Notes under the pieces: model-generated
Told to the model about the DNA's origin: nothing
Database searches by the model: none
Seen by the model: the letters and a program-made list of their open reading frames with translations, nothing else
Shown: in pieces, positions 8,287-17,661 of the stretch
Position numbering within the stretch: the first letter of the stretch is position 1
How the letters are laid out: the number at the start of each line of letters is the position of its first letter
Assembly: GCF_000685015.1 (NCBI RefSeq)
Contig: NZ_BAYA01000005.1
Span: 248,001 to 312,000 of the forward strand
DNA from: Paraburkholderia bannensis NBRC 103871
GTDB lineage: Bacteria > Pseudomonadota > Gammaproteobacteria > Burkholderiales > Burkholderiaceae
DNA length: 64,000 nt
Direction of reading: 5' to 3'
Program-made: the position numbers and the translations under genes

Positions 8287-8563
8287 CTTTCTGGTGCATG
8301 ACGGATCGCTGCGCCCGCAGCGAACGCGAATGGCAACGTCCAGCGTCGCCTAAAGTCTGTTCTTTTCCCGAGAAAATCGCTAGAACGCGCTGGATTGCGC
8401 GTGGAATCCGGCCGGCCGCATGCCCGGTCGCGGTGCGGCTATGCACCATATTGCCAAGCCAGAAAAAAGCTATGCAAGGGCAAGCTATTTCGTTCTTTCG
8501 TCATCCTTTTTGTTGCTGAACAGTGTCGGTGTTATCGAACAGCGCCACTCAGAAGGAGACCCC

Positions 8564-9958
8564 ATGGCTGAAGATACTCTTGCTCGCCTGGAGCAAAGCA
8601 CCATCCAGCGCATACCGCGTTCAGAGCGCCACGGCAAGGCGAGCGACCTGTTTACGATCTGGTTCGGCTCGAACATCATGATGCTCACGATCGTGACCGG
8701 CGCACTGGCCGTGACCGTGTTCAAGCAGCCGTTCTGGTGGGGCGTGCTGGGCATCGTCATCGGCACGCTGGTCGGGGCCGTTTTCATGGCGCTGCATTCG
8801 GCCCAGGGCCCGCAGCTTGGCGTGCCGCAAATGGTGCAGACGCGCGGCCAGTTCGGCTCGCTCGGCTCGCTGCTCGTGGTCGCGCTCGTCGTCATCATGT
8901 ACCTGGGATTCTTCGCGTCGAATCTCGTGCTGGGCGGCCAGGCGCTCGCCAGCCTGACGCCCGCCGTCACGGTCAATAACGGCGTGCTGGTGGTCGGTGC
9001 GTTGAGTCTTGTCGCCACCATCTTCGGCTACAACCTGATTCACGCCTATACGCGGCTCATGACGTGGGCCTCCGGCCTCGTGCTCGTGCTGACGTTTGCC
9101 TGGATCATTTTCGTGCACGGTCTGCCTGCCGACTTCTTTGCGAAGAACACGGCCAATCTCACGGGCTTTCTCGGCACGATTTCGGTGGCGGCGCTCTGGC
9201 AGATTGCGTATGCGCCGTACGTCTCCGATTATTCGCGCTATATGCCCGAAGAAACCGGCGCACGCACCGCATTCTGGTCGAGCTACTGGGGCTGCTCGCT
9301 GGGCTCCATTTTCCCGATGGTGCTGGGCGCGATGGTGGGGTTGCTCGTCAGCGACGGCGACGTCGTCAACGGCCTCACGAAGGTCACGCACGGCATTGCG
9401 CCGCTCGTCGTGATCGTGCTGTCGGTCGGCATTGCCGCGACCAATGCGATGAATCTTTATTGCGGCACGTTGTCGACCATCACGATCTTCCAGACGCTGT
9501 TCCCGAACTGGCAGGCAAAGGCACGGGCACGCGCGATTACGGCCGTCATTCTCTTTAGCATTTCGCTGCTGATCGCCTTGTTTGGCCAGAGCAACTTCCT
9601 GGTCGAATACACCAACTTCATTTTGCTGCTGCTTTATGTGCTGGTGCCCTGGACGGCAGTGAACCTGATCGATTATTACCTCGTCTGTCACGGCGAATAT
9701 GACGTCGATTCGTTTTTCCGCGCAGACGGCGGCGTGTATGGCCGCTTCAACGGCAAGGCGATTTTCGCTTACGTGTTCGGGATCGCGGTGCAGTTGCCGT
9801 TCGTCGCCACGGACATGTATACCGGCCCTGTTGCGAAGATGCTCAATGGCGCGGATCTTTCGTGGATCGTGGGTCTCGTGCTGACGTCGGCGGTCTATTA
9901 CGCCGCCTGCAAATTGTTTGGCGCAACGACGCAGATGCGTCGCGCCAAGGCCGTATAA
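8564..9958 (+). CDS. NCS1-family purine/cytosine-type permease
   Basis: A 464-residue transporter of the nucleobase:cation symporter-1 family with about 12 hydrophobic helices. The N terminus has the family look of a short cytosolic arm followed by SDLFTIWFGSNIMMLTIVTGALAV, then a Gln/Gly-rich GPQLGVPQMVQTRGQFG loop that contributes to the substrate site in this family. AAGGAG lies six bases before the ATG at 8564, which is chosen over longer in-frame openings. It probably imports a nucleobase, allantoin-like or hydantoin-like compound into the cytoplasm. The GMC oxidoreductase upstream is on the same strand but separated by a hairpin and 330 bases, so co-transcription is not certain. Confidence 0.85.
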   Translation: MAEDTLARLEQSTIQRIPRSERHGKASDLFTIWFGSNIMMLTIVTGALAVTVFKQPFWWGVLGIVIGTLVGAVFMALHSAQGPQLGVPQMVQTRGQFGSLGSLLVVALVVIMYLGFFASNLVLGGQALASLTPAVTVNNGVLVVGALSLVATIFGYNLIHAYTRLMTWASGLVLVLTFAWIIFVHGLPADFFAKNTANLTGFLGTISVAALWQIAYAPYVSDYSRYMPEETGARTAFWSSYWGCSLGSIFPMVLGAMVGLLVSDGDVVNGLTKVTHGIAPLVVIVLSVGIAATNAMNLYCGTLSTITIFQTLFPNWQAKARARAITAVILFSISLLIALFGQSNFLVEYTNFILLLLYVLVPWTAVNLIDYYLVCHGEYDVDSFFRADGGVYGRFNGKAIFAYVFGIAVQLPFVATDMYTGPVAKMLNGADLSWIVGLVLTSAVYYAACKLFGATTQMRRAKAV

Positions 9959-10001
9959 GCCGTTACGTCGCCGGGCGGTTGCAGAGCGAGTCCTGCAACC
10001 G

Positions 10002-10391
10002 CTAGTGCGAGCGGCCGACGGGATTGCCGATCGCGCGAAACGGATCGGCGCGCAGCAGGCGTCGCGTCGTTTCCCGGAGTTGCTCCACGTCGAGCGGCTT
10101 GCGCAAATAGCAGTCGTAGCGCACAAAGGCCGGCGGGCTGTATTCGCCGGACACGAGAATCACGGGCAGCGACGCGATGCTGGCCCGATCGCGAATCCTT
10201 TCGCATAACGTGCCGCCCGACATGCCGGGCATGCGCAGATCCGTAATCACCGCATCCACCGCGCCATCGTTCAGCATGGCCCAGGCCGCCAGGCCGTCCG
10301 CAGCAGCAAGAATCTCGAACTCATCCGAAAGCGCCACGGTCAGCGCGCTCAATAATGCGGAATCGTCGTCAACGAGCAGTACACGTGTCAT
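10002..10391 (-). CDS. Single-domain response regulator (receiver only)
   Basis: A 129-residue stand-alone receiver domain. Acidic pocket D8-D9-D10 (LLVDDDS), phosphoacceptor D51 (VITDLRMPG), a Ser at the Thr/Ser position (VSGEY) and K98 (RKPL) are all present. There is no output domain, so it acts by protein contact or as a phosphate sink. The ATG at 10391 gives the canonical receiver start; an in-frame extension upstream would add an unlikely hydrophobic leader. It is divergent from a hybrid histidine kinase 420 bases away, its likely partner. Confidence 0.85.
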   Translation of the reverse strand: MTRVLLVDDDSALLSALTVALSDEFEILAAADGLAAWAMLNDGAVDAVITDLRMPGMSGGTLCERIRDRASIASLPVILVSGEYSPPAFVRYDCYLRKPLDVEQLRETTRRLLRADPFRAIGNPVGRSH

Positions 10392-10810
10392 GATGCGCCG
10401 GCAGGGCACTGCCGTTAGAAAAGAGGCAACTGCAAGGGCAAGCGGGAAATTCAACCAGGAGATTCAACCGGAAGATTCAATCTGCTGAGGATTGTAGTCC
10501 CGCCGCGCGAAACCTGGCGGATTCCCGCCTGATGCACTGCATCAAGTGCCAGCGCTGTCCGCGCGGGTGCGATCGGCTAAAATTGCGAACGATGGTTTGA
10601 GTACGGTTTGAATCCAGCGGCACCTGGAAGGCATTTATAAGGGTGCCAACAGGATGCCAGCAAGCTGCCGAAAACGGGCGGACGAGTGGACTCTCAAGTC
10701 ACCCTCGGCACCCATACTCGCCGTCGAAACCTGCATGAGCGTGCGCTTGATATGCAGGCCCAATTTCCGCCGGTTGAACACGGCATGACCCGGTCTCGCG
10801 CGACCCGTCC
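10392..10810. promoter_or_regulatory. Divergent promoter region of receiver and histidine kinase genes
   Basis: No gene supported. The 420 bases between the oppositely oriented receiver and hybrid-kinase genes must hold both promoters and leaders. A near direct repeat GGTTTGAGTACGGTTTGAATC (10593-10613) is visible, but no clear terminator or promoter box stands out. Confidence 0.4.
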
Positions 10811-12478
10811 ATGTTGCCTGCCCCTGCCAAGTATTCGCTGACCGATATCCATACCCGCCCCGCCCGCGAGCCGGACTGGCGTGCGCAGTCGCGCGCCCTG
10901 CTCGGGCTGGCCGCGTTGCAGCCGGAATCGCGCGAGGCTCTGCTTGCAGGCGTGGCCGATGCCGCCCTGAGCCTGTGCTGCGCCGCATCTGCGGGCATCA
11001 GCCTCCCCGAAGTCGCCAGCGGCAGCCCGGTGTTCCGCTGGCACGCGATCGCGGGACGGCTTGCGGCGCTGCAAGGTCAGGCCGTGCCCGCCGACGATTG
11101 TCCGTGCGCCTTCACGCTCAATGGCGGCAAGCCGCTGCTGTTCACGTCGCTGCTCGACGATTTTCCGGCGCTGGCCCCCTCGTGCGCGGGCGTACAGGAG
11201 GCGCTCATCGTGCCGGTCATCCGCGACGGCCACAACGTTGCGGCTCTGTGGGTCGCCTCGATGGACGACACCTGCCGGTTCGGGCCGGAAGACGAACGGG
11301 TGCTGCTCGAACTCGCGCAGGTTGCCGGCGCGTCACTGGAAATGGCGGGCGCGCGCGATTTCAGCCGCCGCGAAACGCAGCGCTATTCCGAAGTCATTGC
11401 GGTGTTGGCCCATGAGTTTCGCAATCCGCTGGGGCCGCTGGAAAACGCCATCGACGGGCTGCGCCGCCTCACCTCCGAGCAGTCCGCGCAATGGCCATTG
11501 CTCAACGTGGCGCAGCGCCAGGTGCTGCACCTGAAGCGCCTGATGGACGAGTTGCAGGACGCCGCGCGCCTCGATCACGACAAGCTCGGGTTGAACCTGT
11601 CCGAGGTGCGGCTCGACGACGTGATCGCGGACGCGCTCGCCTCGGTTCAGGAGCGCGTGAAGGCGCATCGTCATACGCTCACGGTGAGCGGACTGAGCGG
11701 CGACATTCGCTTCGTCGGCGACCAGGTCAGGCTGGTGCAGGTGGTGGCCAATCTCCTGTCGAATGCGGTGCGCTATACGCCCGACGGCGGCCGCGTCGAA
11801 CTGTCCATTGCGCGTGCGCAGCATGAGGCCCGCACGCGGCTGGAAATCGCGGTGCGCGACAACGGTATCGGCATCGATGCGGCGTCGCTGCCCCGCCTGT
11901 TCGAGCCGTTTTCGCAGTTCTCCAGCGCGCGGCCGCGTCAGGAGGGCGGCTTCGGCATCGGGCTCAGCATCTCGCGCAAGCTGGCCGAGCTTCACGGCGG
12001 GACGTTGACGGTGACGAGCGAAGGCGCGGGCAAAGGGACGACGGCGCGCCTGTCGCTGCCCCTGCAAACCGCCGAGGCGGCGGCGCTGCCCGTGGCGCGC
12101 TGCGCGACGGCGGCCCCCGCACAGATCCTGATCGTCGACGACAGCGAGGACGCGCGCTTTGCTCTCGCCACGCTGCTCGACATGGACGGGCACTACGTCA
12201 AGACGGCAAATAGCGGCGAAAGCGCATTGAGAATCTTCGAAAGCTGGACGCCCGATCTGGCACTCGTCGATCTGGGCATGCCCGGCATGGACGGGCTGGA
12301 ACTGGCGCAAAGGTTGCGCACGCACCCTTCTCGCGCGGGCTTCAAGCTGGTCGCGTTGACGGGGCGCGTATCGGAGCAGGAGCAACGAGCGGCGCTCGAT
12401 GCGGGATTCGATGCGCACCTGGCCAAGCCGGTCGATATGGAGCAGGTTCGCGGCATGTTGCCCGCGCGCGAGGACTGA
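10811..12478 (+). CDS. Hybrid sensor histidine kinase with GAF-like sensor and C-terminal receiver
   Basis: A 555-residue cytoplasmic kinase with no membrane segment. Residues about 20-180 look like a GAF-type sensor (ALIVPVIRDGHNVAALWVAS). A HisKA domain follows with phospho-accepting H201 (AHEFRNPLG), then an ATPase domain with the N box at N318 (VANLLSNAVRYTPDGG), G1 box DNGIG (350-354) and G2 box GGFGIGLS (379-386). A receiver occupies 437-550 with D487 (LVDLGMPG) and K539 (AKPVD). Two cysteines around 97 and 99 in the sensor (DDCPCAF) could bind a ligand or metal, which is speculative. The divergent stand-alone receiver is a probable downstream partner. Confidence 0.88.
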   Translation: MLPAPAKYSLTDIHTRPAREPDWRAQSRALLGLAALQPESREALLAGVADAALSLCCAASAGISLPEVASGSPVFRWHAIAGRLAALQGQAVPADDCPCAFTLNGGKPLLFTSLLDDFPALAPSCAGVQEALIVPVIRDGHNVAALWVASMDDTCRFGPEDERVLLELAQVAGASLEMAGARDFSRRETQRYSEVIAVLAHEFRNPLGPLENAIDGLRRLTSEQSAQWPLLNVAQRQVLHLKRLMDELQDAARLDHDKLGLNLSEVRLDDVIADALASVQERVKAHRHTLTVSGLSGDIRFVGDQVRLVQVVANLLSNAVRYTPDGGRVELSIARAQHEARTRLEIAVRDNGIGIDAASLPRLFEPFSQFSSARPRQEGGFGIGLSISRKLAELHGGTLTVTSEGAGKGTTARLSLPLQTAEAAALPVARCATAAPAQILIVDDSEDARFALATLLDMDGHYVKTANSGESALRIFESWTPDLALVDLGMPGMDGLELAQRLRTHPSRAGFKLVALTGRVSEQEQRAALDAGFDAHLAKPVDMEQVRGMLPARED

Positions 12479-12605
12479 GCGAACGCGCGATTCATGCGAC
12501 GAAAGGCCTGTGCGGTAACAGTTGTCAGTGAAAGTAAGCACGCGGAACGCGGTACTTTTCGTCGGCTATCCTAGGCCCCGACGTGAATAGCGCAAGTTTC
12601 CGCAG

Positions 12606-13301
12606 ATGATCAATAGCTTCGATTCTTCAATCGAGACGTGGTTTTCCAGCCTGTATTCAGGCCCCCTGACGACGGGCGCCATCGAAGGCGTCGCCGACCT
12701 TTACACCTTCAAGGGCCTCGTGCTCATTCCGCTGCTGTGGTGGATGTGGTTCCAGCAGGACGAGCGCCGCACGTGGCGGCGGGAAATGACGATTGCCACG
12801 CTTTTCAGCGGGCTCGCGGCGCTCTGCGTGGGACGACTGCTGACACACTGGTTGCCGTTCAGGGTTCGCCCGATCTATAGCGCCGAACTTCATCTGCATT
12901 TCGCCGGCAGCAATATCAAAGACGCACTCCTGACCAGCTGGAGTTCGTTCCCAAGCGATCACGCGATGCTATGGATGGCGGTCGCCACCGGAATATTCTT
13001 CGCGTGGCGCAGCGTCGGCGTACTGGCGATGCTCTATACCGTGGTGTTTATCTGCATTCCGCGGGCTTTTCTGGGCTATCACTACCCGACCGATCTGCTC
13101 GTGGGCGCCGCCGTCGGCATGGTCATCGCCTGGATCATGACGCGCGACGCGATCCGCGCGTGTTATGCATCGGCGGTGCTGCGCTGGATCGAACGCTTCC
13201 CGGGCCCATCGGCGATGCTGGCTTTTGTGCTGTGCCTTGAACTCGTGACCCAGTTCGACGAGCTTCGCACGCTGGCTATCGTTGCACTCAAGCATGCGTG
13301 A
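12606..13301 (+). CDS. PAP2-superfamily membrane phosphatase
   Basis: A 231-residue membrane protein of the PAP2/undecaprenyl-diphosphatase type. The three phosphatase motifs are visible: a basic stretch before RPIY (FRVRPIY, about 88-94), the FPSDHA motif (about 118-123) and GYHYPTDLLVG with the catalytic His (about 158-168). Five or six hydrophobic helices surround them. It removes phosphate from a lipid phosphate or polyprenyl diphosphate at the membrane surface. It stands alone, with an AraC regulator following. Confidence 0.85.
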   Translation: MINSFDSSIETWFSSLYSGPLTTGAIEGVADLYTFKGLVLIPLLWWMWFQQDERRTWRREMTIATLFSGLAALCVGRLLTHWLPFRVRPIYSAELHLHFAGSNIKDALLTSWSSFPSDHAMLWMAVATGIFFAWRSVGVLAMLYTVVFICIPRAFLGYHYPTDLLVGAAVGMVIAWIMTRDAIRACYASAVLRWIERFPGPSAMLAFVLCLELVTQFDELRTLAIVALKHA

Positions 13302-13386
13302 GCGGTGCGAGGCGGTGTAATCTACGCGCTCCCGCCAAACCGAACATCAAGCGCCCGTGATTTCCTGTGCCCGGCCTGATTCAGTC

Positions 13387-14244
13387 ATGACAAGCGCAAC
13401 CGTGGTCAACGAACGGGCCGATCACTGGCTCGTCGCCCGCCGCGATGCGCAGACCGGAATCGAAGCGCTGCGCGCGCATTTCAGCGGCCATGCCTACGAT
13501 CCGCACGATCACGACGACATGTTGATCGGCTACACCGAGCAAGGCGTGCAACGCTTCCAGTGTCACCACTCCCTGCACACGAGCGTGCCGGGCCGCGCAA
13601 TCCTGATCGAGCCGGGCGCGCTGCACGACGGCCATGCGCCGCAGGAAGGCGGCTTCACTTACGCGATGTTGTACCTGCCGCAAGCGTGGGTCGAGCACGC
13701 CACGCGCGAGCTGAACCTGCCCGGCATGCGCGGCGTCGAGGCATCGTTCAGCCATACGCTGGTGGACGACCGCGTCCTCGTCGATGCGATCCAGGCGGCT
13801 TTTTTCGCCATTCACCACGACGAAGGACGGCTCGCGCGCGATCAGGCGCTCGATCACCTGCTGACGAAATTGAGCGGCCAGTTGCGCGATGCGTCGACGC
13901 CCGACCGCCTGGCAGCGCCGCTCGCCGCCCTGCGCGTGCGCGATCTCCTGCACGCCCAGATGGAAGGCAATATCGGCCTCGATGAACTGGCCAGCGCCGC
14001 CGGCGTCGACCGGTTCCGGCTGACGCGTCTTTTCAAGCGCAGCTTCGGCACCTCGCCGCACGCGTACCTGGTGCGCCTGCGCCTGCGCGCTGCGCGTCGA
14101 TTGCTGGCGGGCGGCCACCGGCCCGCGCAGGTGGCGGCGATGGTCGGTTTCGCCGACCAGAGTCATCTGGGCCGCTGGTTTTTGCGCGCTTACCGCATGA
14201 CGCCCGCCGCCTACCGGCAGATGTGCACAAACGTTCCAGACTGA
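13387..14244 (+). CDS. AraC-family transcriptional regulator with cupin-like sensor
   Basis: About 285 residues: an N-terminal AraC-type ligand domain with a His-rich opening (FSGHAYDPHDHDDMLIGYTEQG) and LIEPGALHDGHAP strand, and a C-terminal pair of helix-turn-helix motifs (LDELASAAGVDRFRLTRLFKRSFGTSPHAYL and PAQVAAMVGFADQSHLGRWF). The ATG at 13387 is preferred to an in-frame GTG 30 bases upstream. A DUF2000 gene follows 43 bases after its stop in the same direction; AraC plus DUF2000 is a recurring bacterial pair, so the two are probably functionally linked. The inducer is unknown. Confidence 0.88.
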   Translation: MTSATVVNERADHWLVARRDAQTGIEALRAHFSGHAYDPHDHDDMLIGYTEQGVQRFQCHHSLHTSVPGRAILIEPGALHDGHAPQEGGFTYAMLYLPQAWVEHATRELNLPGMRGVEASFSHTLVDDRVLVDAIQAAFFAIHHDEGRLARDQALDHLLTKLSGQLRDASTPDRLAAPLAALRVRDLLHAQMEGNIGLDELASAAGVDRFRLTRLFKRSFGTSPHAYLVRLRLRAARRLLAGGHRPAQVAAMVGFADQSHLGRWFLRAYRMTPAAYRQMCTNVPD

Positions 14245-14287
14245 TCGCCGCGGATCGCGCACCATGAGCGTTCAAGGAGGAACACTC

Positions 14288-14695
14288 ATGTTCGACACCA
14301 AAGTAGCGCTGATCGTGCGAGACGACCTGGCCGTCTGGCAAAAACTCAATGTCGTCGCATTTCTCGCGACCGGCGTGGCAGCGGCGATACCGCACGCCCT
14401 GGGCGAGCCCTACGAAGACGCCAGCGGCCGGCAGTACGGCCGCATGCTGGGCCAGCCGATGCTCGTGTTCGCCGCCGATCTGGCGGGCCTGCAAGCCGCG
14501 CATCGGCAGGCGCTCACGCGCGAGCTCGACATCGTGCCGTATGTGCACGCCATGTTCTCGACCGGACACGACAGTGCGAACCGCGAGGCGTTTCGCGCCC
14601 AGGACGCGGCCAACCTGGATTTCGTCGGCCTGGCGCTGCACGGCGCGAAAAAAGCCGTGGACAAGGCCGTGAAAGGGCTCGCGCTGCATGGTTGA
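14288..14695 (+). CDS. DUF2000-family protein
   Basis: A 135-residue soluble protein of the DUF2000 family (MFDTKVALIVRDDLAVWQKLNVVAFLATGVAA opening, then YGRMLGQPMLVFAADL and a C-terminal VGLALHGAKKAVDKAVKGL). The fold is related to peptidyl-tRNA hydrolase II, but no activity is established. A strong AAGGAGG lies seven bases before the ATG at 14288, which decides against an in-frame ATG 24 bases upstream. It follows the AraC regulator and probably shares its transcript. Confidence 0.85.
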   Translation: MFDTKVALIVRDDLAVWQKLNVVAFLATGVAAAIPHALGEPYEDASGRQYGRMLGQPMLVFAADLAGLQAAHRQALTRELDIVPYVHAMFSTGHDSANREAFRAQDAANLDFVGLALHGAKKAVDKAVKGLALHG

Positions 14696-14847
14696 TCCGC
14701 GAACCGGCGTGCCCGTATTGACGGCCAGCCAGCCGTGCCAGGCCTCCACTCTCCCGAATGCCTTGCGCAAGCATTATCGTGGCGCATTCGGGCTAATAGA
14801 CGATAACGGCAGGGATACGGGGGCTTTAAGGGCGCTTCAAGAGTGCT

Positions 14848-16044
14848 TTATGAAGACTTCAAGCGGCTCTTGAGCATGGGCGTGAGCACCAGCAACGCCA
14901 GCGACGCGGCCACCAGCAATCCCCAGGAGGCGTTAAAGGTGCCCGTCTTGTCGCGCAGGAAGCCAAACGCAAACGGCCCCAACGCGGCCACCAGGTAGCC
15001 GATGAACAGCATGAACGCGCTCCAGCTACTGGCTTCGCGATGGTTGTGCGTATTGTCCAGCGGCAGCGTCATGGCCAGCGCGAAGCAGGTGCCCTGCCCG
15101 AGCGCAATCGCAATCACCGGCACCGCGCCGGACACGCCGGGCCAGAGCCAGAGCATTGCCGCGCCCGCCATCGACAGCACGGCGGCGGCCGCGAGCCAGC
15201 CGCGACGGTCTTGCGTATGTTGCGTGAGGAACCCCGACGCGAAACTGCTGAGCGCGATCATGGCCGCGAACAGCCCCAGATTGACGCCGGAGCTCAAGCC
15301 GTTGATCTGCATTTCGCGGCTGCTTTCGCCTACCCACGCAAAGCACGCGTAGCAGATGAACTGGCTGATGCCGAAGTAAGCCGCGATCAGCCAGGCTCGC
15401 GCACTGCGCAAGGGCGACTGCCCGGCTTCGCGCTCCACGGCATGAGCGCCTGAGGCTGTCGCCGGATAGGCGGCGCTCAGTCGCCGCCAGCTCACGATCG
15501 CTAGCAAGCAGACCGCCGACCAGATGCCCGCTGCGAGACGCCAGTCGCCTTGCCGTTGCGCGAGATACTCGCTGCCGACGGCCGCCATCGTTGCGCCGAT
15601 GCCCAGGCCCGCCGCGTAAATCCCCATGAAAAACGCAGCGCGATCCGCGAAGTGGCTCTTGATCCATCCACCGATCAGCGGCCCCGAAATCGCCACGCCC
15701 ATGCCGACGAACAGCGTCGACAGCAGCAGGCTCGCGGTCGACCCCGCCAGCGCGCGCGCCAGCAACGCCACGCCCAGCAATGCCAGCGAAAAGAGCACGA
15801 CGCGGTCGCTGCCGAAACGACGCGCGATCCGCGGCACGAAAATAGCAAAGAGTCCCATGCAAATATCGGGTATCGCGGTCAGCGACGCACCTTGTGCATG
15901 GCGCAGGTGGAATTCGGCCTGAATCGAATGAATCAGCGGCCCAATCGACACAATGCCTGGCCGCAATGACAATGACATAATGAATAAGCCCGCAGCAGCG
16001 GCCCATTCGATGGATTTCGATCTCTGTTGCACATTGGCTGACAT
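14848..16044 (-). CDS. MFS transporter of the CynX/NimT type
   Basis: A 398-residue 12-helix major facilitator. The opening (WAAAAGLFIMSLSLRPGIVSIGPLIHSIQAEFHL) and the absence of a long central loop are typical of CynX/NimT, which handle cyanate or export 2-nitroimidazoles. GGAG six bases before the ATG at 16044 favours that start over an ATG 12 bases upstream. The gene is divergent from an AraC regulator resembling NimR, and four 11-bp direct repeats lie just upstream, so induced export is the likely logic. The real substrate is not shown by sequence. Confidence 0.82.
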   Translation of the reverse strand: MSANVQQRSKSIEWAAAAGLFIMSLSLRPGIVSIGPLIHSIQAEFHLRHAQGASLTAIPDICMGLFAIFVPRIARRFGSDRVVLFSLALLGVALLARALAGSTASLLLSTLFVGMGVAISGPLIGGWIKSHFADRAAFFMGIYAAGLGIGATMAAVGSEYLAQRQGDWRLAAGIWSAVCLLAIVSWRRLSAAYPATASGAHAVEREAGQSPLRSARAWLIAAYFGISQFICYACFAWVGESSREMQINGLSSGVNLGLFAAMIALSSFASGFLTQHTQDRRGWLAAAAVLSMAGAAMLWLWPGVSGAVPVIAIALGQGTCFALAMTLPLDNTHNHREASSWSAFMLFIGYLVAALGPFAFGFLRDKTGTFNASWGLLVAASLALLVLTPMLKSRLKSS

Positions 16045-16072
16045 CTGACGCTCCATGGTTCATCCCGCACGC

Positions 16073-16116
16073 TTGAATCCGACTTGAATCCGACGTGAAT
16101 CCGCCGTGAATCCGAT
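16073..16116. promoter_or_regulatory. Four tandem 11-bp repeats between exporter and AraC regulator
   Basis: Four head-to-tail copies of an 11-base unit: TTGAATCCGAC twice, then GTGAATCCGCC and GTGAATCCGAT, with TGAATCCG invariant. One unit is about one helical turn, so all copies present the same face. They sit 29-72 bases upstream of the exporter start and 40 bases before the regulator start, which suits an operator array for the adjacent NimR-like protein. Confidence 0.7.
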
Positions 16117-16155
16117 GCCCCATACTAATATCGACATCGCCCAGCAAGGTTTTGC

Positions 16156-16971
16156 ATGAATGCCAGAATTCGTCGCCAAAGTGACACATCGAAATCCGCC
16201 GGGCGCAGCGAGGATTACCACGACTATCAGGACGTGCCCCGGGTCATCACGGCGTTCGCACGCGACCATGCAGCGGGCAGCTACAACGTCCCGCACAGCC
16301 ACCCGCGAGGCCAGCTCCTTTACGCCAGCAAGGGGCTGATGAAGGTGTCCAGCGACAACGGCATCTGGTTTATCCCGCCGCAGCGCGGCTTATGGATTCC
16401 GGCGGGCATCGTGCACGACCAGGCGATGCTCACCGAAACATGGATCCGCACGATCTATGTTTCGCCGAAGCAGGCACGGCAATTCGGCTCGCGCGTGAAG
16501 GTCATCGAAATCGACACGCTATTGCGCGAACTGATCCTGGCCTTGATGGAGCAACCGATGCTCTATCCGCAGAACGTCGCGAACAGGAGCATCGTTGCGC
16601 TCATTCTTCACAAGCTCCAGCATTCGCGCTCCGTGCCGATTGAGATACCGTGGCCGCGCGATCGCCGTCTTGTTTCGATCTGCGAACGGATTATCGAGGC
16701 GCCCGCCGATGCGCAGACCATCGAGCAATGGTCGAAGGTAGCCGGGGCGAGTTCGCGCACGCTGATACGCCTTTTCATCAAGGAGACCGGCATCACGTAC
16801 CGGCAGTGGACACAGCAGGTGCGCCTCGCGCACGCGCTGATCATGCTGGAGGCAGGCAAGCCCATCAACCGGATTGCCGGGGAACTGGGATTCGACAGCC
16901 CCAGCGCGTTTTCTGCCATGTTCAGGCGCATCGTCGGCACGGCGCCGCGCGACTATCTGAAGCGCGCCTGA
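16156..16971 (+). CDS. AraC-family regulator resembling NimR
   Basis: A 271-residue AraC-type regulator. The N-terminal half is a cupin sensor (PHSHPRGQLLYASKGLMKVSSDNGIWFIPPQRGLWIPAGIVHD), the C-terminal half carries two helix-turn-helix motifs (TIEQWSKVAGASSRTLIRLFIKETG and INRIAGELGFDSPSAFSAMFRRIVGTAPRDYL). The cupin layout matches NimR (YeaM) of Escherichia coli, which controls the exporter NimT. Here too the neighbour in divergent orientation is a CynX/NimT-type exporter. The four 11-bp repeats between the two genes are its probable binding sites. Confidence 0.85.
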   Translation: MNARIRRQSDTSKSAGRSEDYHDYQDVPRVITAFARDHAAGSYNVPHSHPRGQLLYASKGLMKVSSDNGIWFIPPQRGLWIPAGIVHDQAMLTETWIRTIYVSPKQARQFGSRVKVIEIDTLLRELILALMEQPMLYPQNVANRSIVALILHKLQHSRSVPIEIPWPRDRRLVSICERIIEAPADAQTIEQWSKVAGASSRTLIRLFIKETGITYRQWTQQVRLAHALIMLEAGKPINRIAGELGFDSPSAFSAMFRRIVGTAPRDYLKRA

Positions 16972-17017
16972 AGGCGTGGACGCAACACATGCGGAAAACC
17001 GTGCACAATACAGCCCC

Positions 17018-17233
17018 ATGCAAACCGCAGACCTCGAACGCCTCGTCACCCTCGCCATGCCCTTCGGCAAATACAAAGGGCGGCTGATCGCCGACCTGCC
17101 CGGGCATTACCTCAACTGGTTCGCGCGCGAAGGCTTCCCGCCCGGCGAGATCGGCCGCCTGCTCGCCTTGATGCAGGAGATGGATCACAACGGCTTGCGC
17201 GACCTGCTCGCGCCGCTGCGCAAGCGCGACTGA
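17018..17233 (+). CDS. DUF3820-family small protein
   Basis: A 71-residue protein with the DUF3820 core MPFGKYKGRLIADLPGHYLNWFAREGFPPGEIGRLLALMQEMDHNGL. The family is annotated as a putative quorum-sensing-regulated factor, and similar small domains occur with exonucleases, but no activity is established. The ATG at 17018 is used because it gives the standard family start. An inverted repeat CCGGATT/AATCCGG (17254-17278) follows about 20 bases after the stop and may end the transcript. Confidence 0.8.
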   Translation: MQTADLERLVTLAMPFGKYKGRLIADLPGHYLNWFAREGFPPGEIGRLLALMQEMDHNGLRDLLAPLRKRD

Positions 17234-17661
17234 TGCGCAGGCGCGTAACACAACCGGATTCACAATCGCTCAATCCGGCATTACGAATATCGGCTAAGTG
17301 GCATTGATCATTGCCATTGGCGAGGCATTGCTAATTCCTTCGCTATTCAGAATGACTAAGGTTCAAACATCACTTGAAATCCGCTATCGGAAGACATGAC
17401 CGCTCGCCTCCGACCCGATAAAAAATTCCGATAACGACCTTTAAAGCAAGGCTAATGATCGATTAAAGAAATCAATTCGTATGAATATTGACCAGGAGGA
17501 CGTGAGCGGACTACCCTGAATTGGCAAACTTCTACTAAGCGCTTGTTCCATTGGCCTTCATCCGGCCCGCATCAAGCAAAGTGTGAACCGCTGAAGTGGG
17601 CTCCGCTGTGGGATATGCGTTTAGCGTAGTCGTTGGTGTCCAGCGATCGAGGCTAAAAACC
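17234..17661. promoter_or_regulatory. Long, relatively AT-rich leader upstream of flhDC
   Basis: No protein gene is supported. The first part has the CCGGATT/AATCCGG inverted repeat. The rest is AT-richer than its surroundings and ends in the flhD ribosome site GAGG at 17649-17652. A 430-base leader is in keeping with the heavily regulated flhDC promoters of other proteobacteria, though no individual site can be named. Confidence 0.45.
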
